DNA of 64,000 nucleotides from Staphylococcus capitis subsp. capitis (GCF_040739495.1 NZ_CP145263.1:1550001-1614000); one strand, 5' to 3'. Shown: positions 52,110 through 64,000, numbered from the stretch's first letter. Notes: a model not told the origin generated them from the sequence alone. Translations and numbers: made by a program.

Positions 52110-54860
52110 TTATACTAATGTTTTAACTACTTCTTGGCAACGTGGGCAAAGATGATCAAGTTCTCCTACAGAACCTAATTCATCACTATAGTTCCAACAT
52201 CTTTCACATTTTTCGCCTTCTGCATGTTCAATGCGAATGTCACCATATTTGTACGTTTCTCCATTTTCAACTGAATCGACAACTTCAACTTGAGAAACGA
52301 TAAATAATTGTTGTAAGTCTTTGAACTCTTGTAAGAACTCGGCAGCTTTAAATGACTCATTATTACCGATAACTACTTTAGCTTCTAATGATTTACCAAT
52401 AACTTTTTCATTACGAGCTTGTTCTAATGCACGGTTCACATCGTCGCGTAGATCCATTAGTGTATTCCATTTATCTAATAATTCTCTATCAACTTCAACA
52501 ACTTCTGGCATATCTGTTAAATGAACACTCTCTTCTTTAACATGAGGTGTATGTGACCATACTTCTTCAGCAGTATGAACTAGGATTGGTGATAATAATT
52601 TTGTCATATCAGTTAAGATTTGATATAACACTGTTTGCATACTGCGACGTTTATGAGAATCTTTCTTTTCAATATAAAGAATATCTTTACCATAGTCTAA
52701 GTAGAAGTTACTTAATTCTACGTTAATGAAGTTCTGAACTTCTTGATAGATGTTTAGGTAATCAAAATTCTCATAATTATTAATAGTGCTAGCCGTAAAT
52801 TCACGTAAACGGTTAAGTAAATAACGATCTACGTCGAGTAATTCATTTTCAGGGATATAATCTGTCTCAGGGTTATAATCATTAATATTACCTAACATAA
52901 ATCTTAGAGTGTTTCTAATTTTACGATAAACATCAGAAGTTTGTTTTAAGATTTCATCTGATATACGTACGTCTGCAAGATAATCAGTACTACTTACCCA
53001 TAGACGTGCGATATCTGCACCTTTTTGCTTAACAACTTGGTCTGGAACGATGACGTTACCAAGTGATTTACTCATTTTTTTACCTTCTCCGTCCATAACG
53101 AAACCGTGTGAGAGTAAGAACTTATAAGGCGCTTGGCCACGAGTTGCCACAGCAGTAGTAATTGAAGAGTTAAACCATCCGCGATATTGGTCACTACCTT
53201 CAAAGTAAAGATCTGCTGGGAAACTTAACTCTGGTCTTGTTTCTAATACACTACGGTGAGATGAACCTGAATCGAACCAAACATCCATGATGTCTGTTTC
53301 TTTAGTAAATTCACCATTAGGGCTCCCAGGGTGTGTGAATCCTTCTGGTAGTAAATCTTTCGCTTCGCGTTCAAACCAAATATTTGAGCCGTGTTCTGCG
53401 AATAAATCAGCAATATGATTAACAGTTTCTTTCGTCATGATGATGTCACCATTTTCAGCATAAAATACTGGTAATGGAACACCCCATACACGTTGACGAG
53501 AAATAACCCACTCGCCACGATCACGAATCATATTATAGATACGTGTTTTACCCCAATCTACTTTAAAGTTAGTCTCTTCAATTGCATCTAAAATATCTTG
53601 TCTTACTTTGTTAATTGAAGCAAACCATTGAGGAGTTGCTCTAAAGATAACCGGTTTTTTTGTACGCCAGTCATGTGGGTAACTATGTGTAATAAAGTCG
53701 AGTTTAAGAAGTGCGTCCTTTTCAGTTAATAAGTCAGTGACAGCTTTATTCGCTTTGTCATAGAACATACCTTCAAATTGGCCACCCTCTTCAGTAAATA
53801 CACCCTTATCATCTAAAGGACTGATGACAGGTAGTTCATATTTTTGACCGACAATATAGTCATCTTCCCCGTGTCCTGGAGCAGTATGTACACATCCAGT
53901 ACCTGCATCTGTTGTAACGTGTTCACCATTAATCACTAATGATGTACGATCTAAGAAAGGATGTTGCGCTTCAACATACTCTAATTCTTTTCCAGTGAAT
54001 TCTTTTTCAAGTTGAATTGATTCTTTATCCCAACCTAAGGCATCAGCTACAGTCTCAGATAAAGCTTGAGCAACAATATATTTTTGTCCATTTACATTAT
54101 ATTGACCATACTTAAGTTCTGGATGAACAGTGATGGCTACGTTTGATGGAATTGTCCAAGGCGTTGTAGTCCAGATAATAAATTTAGCATCTGAATCAAC
54201 GACACCTTTATCATCTTTAATGTTAAATGCGACATAAATAGAGGCAGAACGTTTATCATGGTATTCAATTTCCGCTTCAGCTAATGAAGATTCACTTGAT
54301 GGTGACCAATAAACTGGTTTCTTACCTTTATAAATTAAACCTTTATCTGCCATTTCACCGAATAAACGAATTTGTGCTGCTTCGTATTCAGGAGTAAGTG
54401 TAATGTATGGATTATCAAAGTCACCACGAACACCTAGGCGTTTGAAATCCTTCTTCTGAATATCTACTTGCTTAAGTGCAAATTCTTTACACTTTTCTCT
54501 AAATTCAGCAATTGACATTTTTTTACGGTCTACACCTTTTTTAGTTAAAGCCTGTTCTATAGGTAAACCATGTGTGTCCCAACCCGGTACATATGGTGCA
54601 TAAAAACCTTGCATTGTTTTATAACGTACGATGAAGTCCTTGATAATTTTATTAAGTGCATGTCCCATATGTAAACTACCGTTTGCATACGGAGGTCCAT
54701 CATGTAAGATATAGGATTGATTTCCTTTATTCTTTTCTAATGCTTTTTTATATTGATCTTCTGCATCCCATTTTTCCTGAATTTGAGGTTCTTTATTAGG
54801 TAAACCGCCTCTCATAGGAAAGTCAGTTTTGGGCATTAATAAAGTATCTTTGTAATTCAT
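52110..54860 (-). CDS. ileS: Isoleucyl-tRNA synthetase
   Basis: IleS charges tRNA-Ile and edits valine. The ATG at 54860 ([20 protein letters not shown]) after AGAAGGAGTG gives 916 residues; the longer frame (to 54902) would start inside the T-box terminator. Class I motifs are HMGH at 64-67 and KMSKS near 595. An editing CP1 domain (about 200-400) and a C-terminal zinc site (CERCWNY, CPRCQ) are present. This is the chromosomal, bacterial-type enzyme rather than the eukaryote-like mupirocin-resistant form. It is controlled by an upstream T-box. Confidence 0.98.
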   Translation of the reverse strand: MNYKDTLLMPKTDFPMRGGLPNKEPQIQEKWDAEDQYKKALEKNKGNQSYILHDGPPYANGSLHMGHALNKIIKDFIVRYKTMQGFYAPYVPGWDTHGLPIEQALTKKGVDRKKMSIAEFREKCKEFALKQVDIQKKDFKRLGVRGDFDNPYITLTPEYEAAQIRLFGEMADKGLIYKGKKPVYWSPSSESSLAEAEIEYHDKRSASIYVAFNIKDDKGVVDSDAKFIIWTTTPWTIPSNVAITVHPELKYGQYNVNGQKYIVAQALSETVADALGWDKESIQLEKEFTGKELEYVEAQHPFLDRTSLVINGEHVTTDAGTGCVHTAPGHGEDDYIVGQKYELPVISPLDDKGVFTEEGGQFEGMFYDKANKAVTDLLTEKDALLKLDFITHSYPHDWRTKKPVIFRATPQWFASINKVRQDILDAIEETNFKVDWGKTRIYNMIRDRGEWVISRQRVWGVPLPVFYAENGDIIMTKETVNHIADLFAEHGSNIWFEREAKDLLPEGFTHPGSPNGEFTKETDIMDVWFDSGSSHRSVLETRPELSFPADLYFEGSDQYRGWFNSSITTAVATRGQAPYKFLLSHGFVMDGEGKKMSKSLGNVIVPDQVVKQKGADIARLWVSSTDYLADVRISDEILKQTSDVYRKIRNTLRFMLGNINDYNPETDYIPENELLDVDRYLLNRLREFTASTINNYENFDYLNIYQEVQNFINVELSNFYLDYGKDILYIEKKDSHKRRSMQTVLYQILTDMTKLLSPILVHTAEEVWSHTPHVKEESVHLTDMPEVVEVDRELLDKWNTLMDLRDDVNRALEQARNEKVIGKSLEAKVVIGNNESFKAAEFLQEFKDLQQLFIVSQVEVVDSVENGETYKYGDIRIEHAEGEKCERCWNYSDELGSVGELDHLCPRCQEVVKTLV

Positions 54861-54879
54861 TCTGTTCACTCCTTCTAAT

Positions 54880-55075
54880 GATAAAAAGAACTCTAAGTTC
54901 AATTAATAGGGACGGCTAAACCGCGGTACCACCCTATTTAACTCAACTTAGAGTTCTCTCGTAAATCTATTAAAAATTAAAAGCCAGTGATATAAGAAAC
55001 AAACTATATGTTAGGCTCTCACCATTCCTAACTCGCTGGAATATGTTTCCTGTTTCTTACGCGTCTGTCTTTTTA
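54880..55075 (-). ncRNA. T-box riboswitch of ileS (Ile, AUC specifier)
   Basis: The minus strand contains the T-box core AGGGTGGTACCGCGG (54921-54935), which pairs with uncharged tRNA-Ile. The terminator arms AACTCTAAGTT / AACTTAGAGTT (54884-54957) end in TTTTT. In stem I the specifier ATC followed by A is read at 54989-54991, with AGTTAGGAATGGTGAGA farther up as the stem I apical region. A -10-like TATGAT lies at 55077-55082. Together they show isoleucine-dependent antitermination. Confidence 0.95.
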
Positions 55076-55190
55076 TATCATATCAATAAATTGTCTTTAA
55101 GAAAATGTATTTTTAACATAAATAACTTCACAAATTCAATATTCTAGGATTAAGTCTCCAGTTACTGATTAACAATTTATAAAAAAATGC

Positions 55191-55844
55191 TTATACATTA
55201 CTATTAGTTGTAGAAGTTTCTGATTGACTATTAGTTGTGTGTGATGATTCAGAAGTAGAAGTTACTCCACTATTAGTTTGTGCTTGAGACTGACTTTCTT
55301 TCATAGCACGTTCTTCAGGTGTAAGATCATTATCATTTAAGTGATGAATATCTTCTAGAGTCACTTGTTCTGCATCTAGATCATAATTTAATAAGTAATC
55401 CCAATCTTCACTTTTAAGTAAGTCTAATTGAGCTTCTACCAACATACGGAAACGAGATCTAAACACTTTAGATTGACGTTTCATATCTTCAGTTTGGAAT
55501 GATAAACGACGTGCTTTTTCAATAGCATCATTCACAATTTTGTCAGCTTGAACTTGAGCTTTAGCAAGTGTAGCTTCAGCATCTTTATTTGCAGCTAATT
55601 TCGTTTCTTCTCCAACTTTTTGAGCTTGAATTAGAGCATCACTTACAGATTGGTGCACATCTTTGTAAGATTTAATATTAGTATCTCTATCTTCAACTAC
55701 TTTTTCAAGTTGCTTTTTATCTTCTTTAAGTCGTTCAATTTCAGTGCTTAATTGATCTAAATAATTAGCAACTTCAGTAGGCTCTAAACCATTCTTCACT
55801 CGACTAAACTCTTTATTTTTAATCTCACTTGGTGTGAAAGGCAT
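55191..55844 (-). CDS. divIVA: Cell division protein DivIVA
   Basis: DivIVA binds negatively curved membrane at septa and poles; in cocci it affects chromosome segregation and division. The 217 residues start with the membrane-binding segment FTPSEIKNKEFSRVKNGL and continue as a coiled coil (about 30-130), followed by a second helical part (about 130-160) and a Ser/Thr/Gln-rich tail. It follows ylmH by 23 bp and is the last gene of the distal division cluster before ileS. Confidence 0.96.
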   Translation of the reverse strand: MPFTPSEIKNKEFSRVKNGLEPTEVANYLDQLSTEIERLKEDKKQLEKVVEDRDTNIKSYKDVHQSVSDALIQAQKVGEETKLAANKDAEATLAKAQVQADKIVNDAIEKARRLSFQTEDMKRQSKVFRSRFRMLVEAQLDLLKSEDWDYLLNYDLDAEQVTLEDIHHLNDNDLTPEERAMKESQSQAQTNSGVTSTSESSHTTNSQSETSTTNSNV

Positions 55845-55867
55845 GATATATCCTCCTTATTTCATCA

Positions 55868-56656
55868 CTATTTAAATAATGTTTGATAGGTAATGTGTAG
55901 TTTATCTTTTTTAGTTCTTCCTCCAATTTGAGTAATTTGAGCTCTGCCAAATCCTTGGATAGAAAGAAGATCATTTTGTTCTAATTGAAAGTCAGGTGTA
56001 TCAATAATAGTATGATTCACTTTGACTCTCTTCTTTTCTATTAATTGCTTTGCTATATTACGAGATTTATGGATCATATCTTTCAAAACAACGTCCAATC
56101 TCATTGCACTTACAGTCGTGCTGTGAATTTTCCAATTCTCTTCTGATTGTATCATATCTTTTATAGGAATAGAATTAAGTTTAACTGTTGCACCTTTAAT
56201 CCTATTTAATTCAAACATAATATAAGATTCTAAACGTTCTGTCAAAACAAATTGTATATCACCAGCGACTATAATATCTCCCAATTGCTCTCTTTCAATA
56301 CCTAAAGACATTAAGGTACCCAACACATGTTGGTGATGAATTGAAACAAATTTCTCAGGATAATCGATGCGTAATAGTGAAAGTTCAAAATCTTCTGGTT
56401 GTGCTTCATAATATGAGGGAGCTATGATAGCACGTTTTCTTTCAGCATAAGGGCCACCATAAAAGTTGACTTTTAACATATCATAACTCCCTACGATTAC
56501 TTCTAAGATATATTGACCCCTTGGATCTAAAAATGCAGTAAGCACGGGCGCATAATGATTATCAGCTTGATTGCACTTATCTATTAATTGATCTATTAAT
56601 TCTTGCTCTTCTCTTCTAAAATGTTGATATATATCGATGTGAGACACTCCTAACAT
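55868..56656 (-). CDS. ylmH: YlmH, S4 domain RNA-binding protein
   Basis: YlmH binds RNA through a C-terminal S4 domain (about 185-245; AMRLDVVLKDMIHKSRNIAKQL). In B. subtilis it is reported to act in ribosome rescue parallel to RqcH. The 262-residue length is normal. It is encoded between yggT and divIVA, as in most Firmicutes, but a terminator-like hairpin (56702-56740) separates it from yggT, so it may be transcribed with divIVA from its own promoter. Its possible partner in quality control, rqcH, is also in this window. Confidence 0.93.
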   Translation of the reverse strand: MLGVSHIDIYQHFRREEQELIDQLIDKCNQADNHYAPVLTAFLDPRGQYILEVIVGSYDMLKVNFYGGPYAERKRAIIAPSYYEAQPEDFELSLLRIDYPEKFVSIHHQHVLGTLMSLGIEREQLGDIIVAGDIQFVLTERLESYIMFELNRIKGATVKLNSIPIKDMIQSEENWKIHSTTVSAMRLDVVLKDMIHKSRNIAKQLIEKKRVKVNHTIIDTPDFQLEQNDLLSIQGFGRAQITQIGGRTKKDKLHITYQTLFK

Positions 56657-56701
56657 TTTATTTTCACAACATTAATTTAGATAACTTCAATTTCACATGA
56701 T

Positions 56702-56740
56702 AAAAACGAGGTCAAAGTTCACTAATTACTTTGCCTCGCT
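56702..56740 (-). terminator. Terminator-like hairpin between yggT and ylmH
   Basis: On the minus strand, GAGGCAAAGT / ACTTTGACCTC is followed by GTTTTTA. Placed after the yggT stop codon. Confidence 0.8.
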
Positions 56741-56774
56741 TAGAATACTCATATAAAGTTTAAATTACATCATT

Positions 56775-57065
56775 TTACGCTAAATGTGTAAGTATCATAT
56801 TAAAAATAGACACTAAACCTCTTTGAAATAACATTAATACAATAATCGCTGCTATAGAAGAAATATCTATGATACCAATGGGCGGAATGATTTTTCTAAA
56901 TGGTTCTAAAAAAGGTTCATAAATTTTACCAAGAAATTCTCCCACTTTTGATTCTCTAATGCTTGGAACCCAAGAAGTGAAGAAATAAATAATCATTCCT
57001 ATATAATAAATTTGAACTAAAAATAATATAAATCGGAATATAGTACTAAGTAGACCGATATCCAT
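56775..57065 (-). CDS. ylmG: YggT family membrane protein (YlmG)
   Basis: This 96-residue protein has two hydrophobic helices (about 5-28 and 65-90) and the family motif EPFLEPFRKIIPP between them. YggT/YlmG proteins are conserved next to sepF from bacteria to chloroplasts, where they affect nucleoid or division-site distribution. The mechanism is unknown. It follows sepF by 11 bp. Confidence 0.93.
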   Translation of the reverse strand: MDIGLLSTIFRFILFLVQIYYIGMIIYFFTSWVPSIRESKVGEFLGKIYEPFLEPFRKIIPPIGIIDISSIAAIIVLMLFQRGLVSIFNMILTHLA

Positions 57066-57076
57066 AATTAGACTCC

Positions 57077-57688
57077 TTATTCGTAATGTTGCTCCATGTT
57101 TTCGATATGATCAGTTATGCTTCCAGCAACTTCTACGTTATCAGGTGTACATAAGAATATATCAGTGCCTACACGTTGAATATCTCCACCAATCGCATAT
57201 ACCGTTCCACTTAAGAAATCAATAATGCGTTTAGCAGATACTTTATCAATACGTTGTAAGTTAACTAAAGTAGCACGTCTATTTTTTAATTCATCCGCAA
57301 TATCTTGTGTATCTGAAAATACACGTGGTTCAAATAAGCACATTTTAGAGCTTTCTTGAGTCGCATAATTTTGTGATGATTGATTCATAGTTACAACATT
57401 ACGAGAATTACTTTTAGAATTATTATTCATACGATAATTCCTTTCTTCAGAAGTTGCACTTTTTCTTGTTGTGCTCTTTTGTGGCACAGATTTAATTGCA
57501 TTTTGTTTGTTCACATTATTTTGTGATTGCGATGATGTTAAATTATTTTCATTTCGTGATTCAACATCACGTTCTTGACCACGCTCACGTGTATGAGATG
57601 TTTCACGTTCTTCAGGTGCTTCAACTTCTTCTTCATCTTCTACTACAAAAAATCCATTAAATAAATCCTTTAAAGCCAAGGGGCTCAC
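57077..57688 (-). CDS. sepF: Cell division protein SepF
   Basis: SepF anchors and bundles FtsZ filaments, overlapping with FtsA. The 203 residues start with a short amphipathic segment ([18 protein letters not shown]), continue as a low-complexity Asn/Ser/Arg-rich linker (about 25-110), and end in the SepF globular domain (about 115-195; [45 protein letters not shown]). Its start overlaps the ylmE stop by 4 nt. Confidence 0.96.
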   Translation of the reverse strand: MSPLALKDLFNGFFVVEDEEEVEAPEERETSHTRERGQERDVESRNENNLTSSQSQNNVNKQNAIKSVPQKSTTRKSATSEERNYRMNNNSKSNSRNVVTMNQSSQNYATQESSKMCLFEPRVFSDTQDIADELKNRRATLVNLQRIDKVSAKRIIDFLSGTVYAIGGDIQRVGTDIFLCTPDNVEVAGSITDHIENMEQHYE

Positions 57689-58359
57689 TCCTCTTCTCCT
57701 ACAAGTTTAGTCCCAATTCTGACGAAGGTTGCACCTTCTTCAACTGCTATCTGATAGTCATTACTCATTCCCATAGATAATTCTGTGCAAGGTGCATGTT
57801 CTAAATTGAATTGTTGAATTTCTTCTTTTTTATGTCTTAAATCATTGAAAATTGATTTTATGTACGCACTATCATCAGTTAAAGGTGCCATTGTCATTAA
57901 ACCAATTACTTTGATGTTTTCATAAGCTTTTAATTCTTTTAAAAATTCATTAACTTCGTCTAATGCTATACCATGTTTAGATTCTTCCCCAGAAACATTA
58001 ACTTGTAAAAAACAAGATATAACATGGTCTGCTCTCTTATTAATCTCCTTAGCTAAACTCAGGCGATCTAAAGCGTGAAAATAGTCAACTTCATTAATTA
58101 CTTCTTTAACTTTTCTAGATTGCAAAGAACCAATAAAATGAAATACAGCATCATCAGGTAATGTTGCTTTTTTCTCTTTGAAGCCTTCTAATCTATTTTC
58201 GCCAAAGTGCCTAATACCTGCTTCATAAGCTTCTTTAGCTCGCTCTATTGTAACATACTTTGTCACTGCAATCACGTGAGGGTGTGCTGAATTAGAACTT
58301 TTTTCTAAATGTTCACTTATTTTTTGTTCAATTTGCCTTAAATTTTGTTTAACACTCAC
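57685..58359 (-). CDS. ylmE: YggS family pyridoxal phosphate homeostasis protein (YlmE)
   Basis: YlmE is a single-domain PLP-binding TIM barrel related to alanine racemase; the family controls free PLP levels and amino acid balance. The 224-residue protein has the PLP lysine in VIAVTKYV (near 34), [10 protein letters not shown], and [22 protein letters not shown] with the phosphate-binding loop. It overlaps sepF by 4 nt and follows ylmD by 17 bp. Confidence 0.95.
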   Translation of the reverse strand: MSVKQNLRQIEQKISEHLEKSSNSAHPHVIAVTKYVTIERAKEAYEAGIRHFGENRLEGFKEKKATLPDDAVFHFIGSLQSRKVKEVINEVDYFHALDRLSLAKEINKRADHVISCFLQVNVSGEESKHGIALDEVNEFLKELKAYENIKVIGLMTMAPLTDDSAYIKSIFNDLRHKKEEIQQFNLEHAPCTELSMGMSNDYQIAVEEGATFVRIGTKLVGEEE

Positions 58360-58376
58360 TAATTTTCCTCCTCACT

Positions 58377-59168
58377 TTACTTGCGACCTATAAATGCTAA
58401 CATACGCCCAGTTTGACCTTTTTCAATTCTATATGAGAAAAATAAGTCTAAATTTTCAGAAGTAGCATATTCAGTTATATAAATATTATCTGATGGAACG
58501 CCTACTTCTTCAAGTAATAAAGCATTGGCTTTCTTTAAATCAATGCCGTGTTTATCTACCGCACGCGAGTCAATATATTTAGATGAATCTATTGATAATG
58601 TTTCAAATTTGTCTTTGATATCATCATTTATCTCGTAGGTATTAGATGTTGCTGGTCCGATGACCACATGTAAATCTCTTAAATCAAAGTTAATTCTTCT
58701 AACCATTTCTTTAACAATTTCACCATAAGTTCCACGCCACCCAGCATGGGCGAGGCCCACATATCCATGATTTTCGCTGTAGAAGTAAACAGGAACACAA
58801 TCAGCATAACACATGGTTAATAATATATTGGAATCATATGTGAAAATACCATCTATACCATATAAGTCATTAGTTAATTTATCAATGTTCATACCTCGAT
58901 GTTCTTCAGTAATTTCTGTGACTTTATTTCCATGAGTTTGAATTGGAAAAACCCAGTCTTTTCTATTAAATTCTATTTCATTTGCAAGGATTTCCTGATG
59001 TTGAGTGATATTCTCTTGGTTATCATCCACGTATCTCGCCAAGTTAAAAGCGTGTTCAGGATAATGACTCAGCCCATTCTCTCTAGTTGTGAAACCGAGC
59101 TTAATATTACTAGTAGGTTTTACATCATAATCTAAATAATGTTCTTTCTTTATAAACTTTTCAGTCAC
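58377..59168 (-). CDS. pgeF: Peptidoglycan editing / purine nucleoside phosphorylase family protein (YlmD, YfiH)
   Basis: This is a member of the multicopper oxidase-like domain family (DUF152), earlier called laccase domain. Members have been shown to phosphorolyse or deaminate nucleosides, and E. coli YfiH edits UDP-MurNAc-Ser. The 263-residue protein keeps the metal-site residues: His in QTHGNKV, Cys in YADCVPVYF and His in [10 protein letters not shown]. It lies 252 bp downstream of ftsZ and its terminator, and begins the ylmD-ylmE-sepF-ylmG unit. Which activity applies here is not resolved. Confidence 0.9.
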   Translation of the reverse strand: MTEKFIKKEHYLDYDVKPTSNIKLGFTTRENGLSHYPEHAFNLARYVDDNQENITQHQEILANEIEFNRKDWVFPIQTHGNKVTEITEEHRGMNIDKLTNDLYGIDGIFTYDSNILLTMCYADCVPVYFYSENHGYVGLAHAGWRGTYGEIVKEMVRRINFDLRDLHVVIGPATSNTYEINDDIKDKFETLSIDSSKYIDSRAVDKHGIDLKKANALLLEEVGVPSDNIYITEYATSENLDLFFSYRIEKGQTGRMLAFIGRK

Positions 59169-59363
59169 TATGTTTCACCACCATTTGAGAACGTTATTAA
59201 AGCATGATTATACTTCATGACAATAAAGTATATTATAAAACTATTATATATCATACTTTCTACCATTTAAACTACTAGTTATTAGAACAAATAATTTAAA
59301 TACGTGCTTAATATTGGGTTAAAGAAATAAGTAAACTATATATGTAATTAATAAACGGTAATT

Positions 59364-59400
59364 TAAAAAGCCATCAGTACAAACTCTGATGGCTTTTTAT
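59364..59400 (-). terminator. Intrinsic terminator after ftsZ
   Basis: AAAAAGCCATCAGAG / TGATGGCTTTTT is a compact stem with a T-run on the minus strand and an A-run opposite. Confidence 0.92.
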
Positions 59401-59420
59401 GTTAATTATTGTATATTGAA

Positions 59421-60608
59421 TTAGCGTCTTGTTCTTCTAGAACGTCTTTCCTCTCTATTTCTAATGAAGCTAGGAATATCGTCATCTTTAGTAGAGTGAC
59501 TTCTTTCGCTTACACCTTCTGAAGATTGAGAGCTAGATGAAGTGTTTGTAGCAAATGAGTCTTCTTTAGGAGCAGAATGACTTTGGTTAGAAGAATTGCT
59601 ATTTACACTTGAACCGAAACCAGTACTTGTAGCTTTACGACCTTGAGATGACGGTTTATCTTCAAAACCTGTAGCAATTACTGTAACAACGATTTCATCT
59701 TGAAGTTCAGGATTAATTACTGTACCGAAAATCATGTTTACATCTTCGTCAGCTGCATCTTGAACAATATCAGCTGCTTCTTGAGCTTCAAATAATGAAA
59801 GTGATTCTCCACCAGTAATATTCATAAGTACGCCTTGCGCACCAACAATTGAAGTTTCTAATAATGGTGAAGAAATAGCTTTTTTAGCTGCTTCAACTGC
59901 TCTGTTTTCACCAGAAGATACACCGATACCCATTAATGCTGAACCTTGGTTAGACATAATCGTCTTAACGTCTGCAAAGTCTAAGTTTACTTCACCTGAT
60001 ACAGCGATTAGATCTGAGATACCTTGTACACCTTGACGTAATACATTATCTGCTTCTTTAAATGCTTCCATCATAGGTGTTGATTTATCTACGATATCTA
60101 ATAAACGATCGTTAGGAATAACGATTAATGTATCAACTGCAGCTTTCATTGCTTCAACACCTGCAGCGGCTTGAGTTTGACGTTTACGTCCTTCAAAACC
60201 GAATGGACGAGTTACAACACCTACTGTTAAAGCACCCATTTCTTTAGCGATTTTAGCGACAACTGGAGCAGCTCCTGTACCAGTACCGCCACCCATACCA
60301 GCAGTAACGAATACCATGTCTGCACCTTGGATAGCATCTTCGATTTGTTCACGTGATTCTTCGGCAGCTTTTTTACCAATTTCCGGATTAGCACCTGCAC
60401 CAAGACCTCTTGTTAACTTTTCACCAATTTGGATTTTTGATTCCGCTTTAGATAAGTTAAGTGCTTGCCCATCCGTATTGATAGCGATAAACTCAACGTT
60501 ATTCATACCATGGTCAATCATACGATTAACAGCGTTGTTACCGCCGCCACCTACACCGATGACTTTCAATGTAGCTAAATGATTAAATCCTTGTTCAAAT
60601 TCTAACAT
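59421..60608 (-). CDS. ftsZ: Cell division protein FtsZ
   Basis: FtsZ is the tubulin-like GTPase that builds the division ring. The 395 residues show the glycine-rich [13 protein letters not shown] start of the GTP site (18-30), tubulin signature GGGTGTG at 106-112, the T7 synergy loop NLDFADV (about 208-214), a Ser/Asn/Gln-rich linker (about 318-370) and the conserved C-terminal peptide [14 protein letters not shown] that binds FtsA and SepF. It follows ftsA by 32 bp. Confidence 0.98.
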   Translation of the reverse strand: MLEFEQGFNHLATLKVIGVGGGGNNAVNRMIDHGMNNVEFIAINTDGQALNLSKAESKIQIGEKLTRGLGAGANPEIGKKAAEESREQIEDAIQGADMVFVTAGMGGGTGTGAAPVVAKIAKEMGALTVGVVTRPFGFEGRKRQTQAAAGVEAMKAAVDTLIVIPNDRLLDIVDKSTPMMEAFKEADNVLRQGVQGISDLIAVSGEVNLDFADVKTIMSNQGSALMGIGVSSGENRAVEAAKKAISSPLLETSIVGAQGVLMNITGGESLSLFEAQEAADIVQDAADEDVNMIFGTVINPELQDEIVVTVIATGFEDKPSSQGRKATSTGFGSSVNSNSSNQSHSAPKEDSFATNTSSSSQSSEGVSERSHSTKDDDIPSFIRNREERRSRRTRR

Positions 60609-60640
60609 TTAAATTTCCTCCTAGTCTTAATGGCCAATAA

Positions 60641-62062
<1,422 letters not shown>

Positions 62063-62144
62063 TTACTATTAAAATACACTATGTTTAGTTTACAATACGT
62101 TGAATAGCTTGTGAACTATAAACACATAGTATTAACGAAATTTT

Positions 62145-63557
62145 TTAATTATTATCTTTTGATTGATTATTAATTTTATTTAAAACACTTTGAAGTTCTT
62201 CCTTAGCTTCACTTTCTTGCTGAGTAGATTTAGTTACATTCTGATCAGATTCAGACTCAGCACCTGTTGCTCCACTATAAGGTATAAACGAAGCACCGAC
62301 TGATAAATCAATGTATCCATCCGTCTTAAGATTGCCTGAATCATCTCTACTTAAAGATTGGGACATCTGCGGATAATATTTCATTTTATCAGCTATTGTA
62401 GTTATATCACCGACAACTTGCATATCATCTTTAGTAAAGATCTCTATTCTATTTTGTTTATTCTTTTCTGGAGCATAACTCACTTCACCAATTAAACTTC
62501 TCACTTCAGGTGACATTTCAGATAAAGCTTGAATGATTCGTGTTTTTTTATTTCCTTTAAAGCCATCGATAATTGGCCCATCATGTGAAACATCATCACT
62601 ATAATCTTTTAATTCTTTGCCATCTTCAATAATTGGAACGTAACTGTCTTTATTTTTTTCTAAACCAACAACTTGATACTCAGTTACTTTTACATTTAAC
62701 GTGTTTGGCAATTGTTTATGAATTTCCACATCCTTGATTAAAGGATTCTTCTTCAAATTGTTAATTGCCTTTCTCTTACTAAATGTGTACATTCTTGAAT
62801 GAGATGTGACATTTAACTCTTTATTGATTTTACTCTTACTAACATTGTTATTACCTTTAATATTTACATTAGAAATCTTGCTTAAAGGAGTAAACATATA
62901 AAGTAAGAAAATAACAATCAACAATATTAATACAGTAATAATGACATACTGTATTCTCTTTTGTCTTTTTCGGCGTAACGCTCTTTTTTTCTCCAATGTT
63001 AGAGGTTTTTGATGTTCATTTTTATCTTTTTCTTTGTTGTGTTTACTGTTGTTTTTAGAAAAAGGTATCTTATTTATAAAACCTTTTCTACCACTTTTCT
63101 CTTCTTGAGCATCTTTTTCTATCTTATCCTTCTCATCTTGGTTAGCTTCAGAAGAATCACTTTTACTATCTGAGTAGGATTCTTCTTTATCTTCGATGTC
63201 CTCATTTGATTCTTTTTTATAATCTTCATTTGGTTTTGTGTCAGCATTATTATGATGTTGAATTACTTCATCACCATTGTCTAGACTTTCATTATCGTGT
63301 TCTTTCTTATATTGAGTCTTTTCATCTTGTTGCGTACGTTCCATCTCGCGAGTATCATCTTCATGTATTTCCTCATTCGAATATTCATCATCTTTAACTC
63401 TATCACCGAAACGTTTTCTTTTTCTATTACGGAAATCTTTATTTCTTCTAAAAAGACTCACATCATCTTTATCATTATTGTCTTTCTTAGATGTAGTAAA
63501 ATCTTCAATACGCGAAACTTTATCATTTTTATTTTTATTATTTTCATCCATGAGCAT
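62145..63557 (-). CDS. divIB: Cell division protein DivIB (FtsQ)
   Basis: DivIB belongs to the divisome core with DivIC and FtsL and regulates septal peptidoglycan synthesis. The 470-residue protein has a very charged cytoplasmic N-terminus (about 1-200), one transmembrane helix (204-222), a POTRA domain (about 226-296; ISNVNIKGNNNVSKSKINKE), the beta domain and a Ser/Gln/Glu-rich C-tail. The first ATG is better spaced from AAGGAGTG than the second (two codons on). It follows murD by 9 bp. The N-terminus is longer and more variable than in Bacillus, as is normal for staphylococci. Confidence 0.96.
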   Translation of the reverse strand: MLMDENNKNKNDKVSRIEDFTTSKKDNNDKDDVSLFRRNKDFRNRKRKRFGDRVKDDEYSNEEIHEDDTREMERTQQDEKTQYKKEHDNESLDNGDEVIQHHNNADTKPNEDYKKESNEDIEDKEESYSDSKSDSSEANQDEKDKIEKDAQEEKSGRKGFINKIPFSKNNSKHNKEKDKNEHQKPLTLEKKRALRRKRQKRIQYVIITVLILLIVIFLLYMFTPLSKISNVNIKGNNNVSKSKINKELNVTSHSRMYTFSKRKAINNLKKNPLIKDVEIHKQLPNTLNVKVTEYQVVGLEKNKDSYVPIIEDGKELKDYSDDVSHDGPIIDGFKGNKKTRIIQALSEMSPEVRSLIGEVSYAPEKNKQNRIEIFTKDDMQVVGDITTIADKMKYYPQMSQSLSRDDSGNLKTDGYIDLSVGASFIPYSGATGAESESDQNVTKSTQQESEAKEELQSVLNKINNQSKDNN

Positions 63558-63566
63558 TCACACTCC

Positions 63567-64000
63567 TTAATAAGATGGCAAGTGTGCTCGGAATCTCTCG
63601 ATAAATTTCTCACCACGTTCTTCAAATGTTTTATATTGATCCCAACTTGCACAAGCTGGTGATAGTAACACCACATCATTAGGTTCGATAATGTCTTGAA
63701 TCTTATCAACTGCATCTTCAACGTTAGTTGCTTTAATTACATATTTACCTTGGCTATTACCTAGTTTAGCAAATTTTTCTTGTGTTTCTCCAAAAACAAT
63801 CATCACACGTACATTATTCATATATGGTATAAGCTCATCAAAGTCGTTACCTCTATCTAAACCACCACATAACCAAATAATAGGTTGTTGGAATGAATTT
63901 AAAGCGAATTGAGTAGCTAAAGTATTAGTTGCTTTTGAATCATTGTAATATTTATTCGTACGATTAGTACCAATGTATTGCAGTCTATGATCAATTCCTG
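63567..64000 (-). CDS. murD: UDP-N-acetylmuramoyl-L-alanine:D-glutamate ligase MurD (partial, C-terminal part)
   Basis: MurD adds D-glutamate to UDP-MurNAc-L-Ala. The frame is open from the right window edge to the stop at 63567, giving the last 144 residues; the start codon and ATP-binding domain lie outside. The C-terminal Mur ligase domain is recognisable from [17 protein letters not shown] (with the DSKATN motif) and WLCGGLDRG, ending in [19 protein letters not shown]. An internal ATG at 63821 is not a real start, because conserved MurD sequence continues upstream of it. It is followed by divIB after 9 bp. Confidence 0.97.
   Translation of the reverse strand, partial: GIDHRLQYIGTNRTNKYYNDSKATNTLATQFALNSFQQPIIWLCGGLDRGNDFDELIPYMNNVRVMIVFGETQEKFAKLGNSQGKYVIKATNVEDAVDKIQDIIEPNDVVLLSPACASWDQYKTFEERGEKFIERFRAHLPSY

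Noticed and set aside
60316..60582. 88-codon plus-strand ORF opposite ftsZ
   Set aside because: Antisense shadow of the conserved FtsZ GTPase domain.
63297..63662. 121-codon plus-strand ORF opposite divIB and murD
   Set aside because: It is an Ile/Phe-rich mirror of the Lys/Asp/Asn-rich DivIB N-terminus and has no ribosome binding site.
63567..63821. A short 84-residue gene at the right end
   Set aside because: Conserved MurD sequence continues in frame to the window edge, so this is only the tail of murD from an internal ATG.

Overview
The window is a stretch of core chromosome from a low-GC Gram-positive bacterium of the genus Staphylococcus. The evidence is the gene order (rpsP-ffh-ylxM-ftsY-smc-rnc-acpP-fabG-fabD-plsX-fapR-recG; the pyrR-pyrP-pyrB-pyrC-carA-carB-pyrF-pyrE operon; ileS-divIVA-ylmH-yggT-sepF-ylmE-ylmD-ftsZ-ftsA-divIB-murD), protein sequences very close to those I remember from S. 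aureus, the FapR, PyrR and T-box control elements, and staphylococcal-type intergenic repeats. Several features differ from the S. aureus layout I remember (nuclease and leucine dehydrogenase genes next to recG, a TM2 gene next to priA), so a coagulase-negative species is likely. I cannot name the species from the sequence alone. There is no prophage, transposase, rRNA, tRNA or CRISPR array.

Nearly all genes are on the minus strand, so transcription mostly runs from high to low coordinates. The plus-strand exceptions are rpmB, an MFS transporter gene, a TM2-domain gene, rqcH and a 28-codon membrane ORF. Layout from left to right: rimM (cut by the window edge) and rpsP (1-802); the SRP/SMC/RNase III block ffh-ylxM-ftsY-smc-rnc (1228-8631); fatty acid and phospholipid synthesis acpP-fabG-fabD-plsX-fapR (8748-13042), with an 866-bp repeat-filled gap between acpP and fabG; recG, a secreted nuclease with an excalibur tail, leucine dehydrogenase, fakA and a Gls24-family gene (13316-20028); rpmB (20394); thiN-rpe-rsgA-prkC-stp-rlmN-rsmB-fmt-def-like-(TM2)-priA-coaBC-rpoZ-gmk (20679-36177), interrupted by the MFS gene; rqcH and a VOC protein (36418-38582); the pyrimidine operon (38959-49080); rluD-lspA-VOC-ileS (49441-54860); and the distal division cluster (55191-64000).

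Functional links: FapR represses the fapR-plsX-fabD-fabG operon through an operator just ahead of its own TTG start codon. PlsX and FakA both supply acyl-phosphate for phospholipid synthesis, and AcpP carries the growing chains. PyrR controls its operon by transcription attenuation at two visible leaders. IleS is controlled by a T-box with an AUC specifier. PrkC and Stp form the usual kinase/phosphatase pair. Translational coupling is dense: five junctions use the same 8-nt overlap (ATGNNTAA) and several others use 4-nt or 1-nt overlaps.

I see no convincing new multi-gene system. The most unusual sequence is the 134-bp tandem repeat array (four full copies plus a partial one) packed with hairpins between fabG and acpP. 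Other points worth attention are the deformylase-like protein that lacks its catalytic residues, the nuclease/leucine dehydrogenase insertion beside recG, a 28-residue membrane ORF, and the absence of a PyrR attenuator between pyrP and pyrB.
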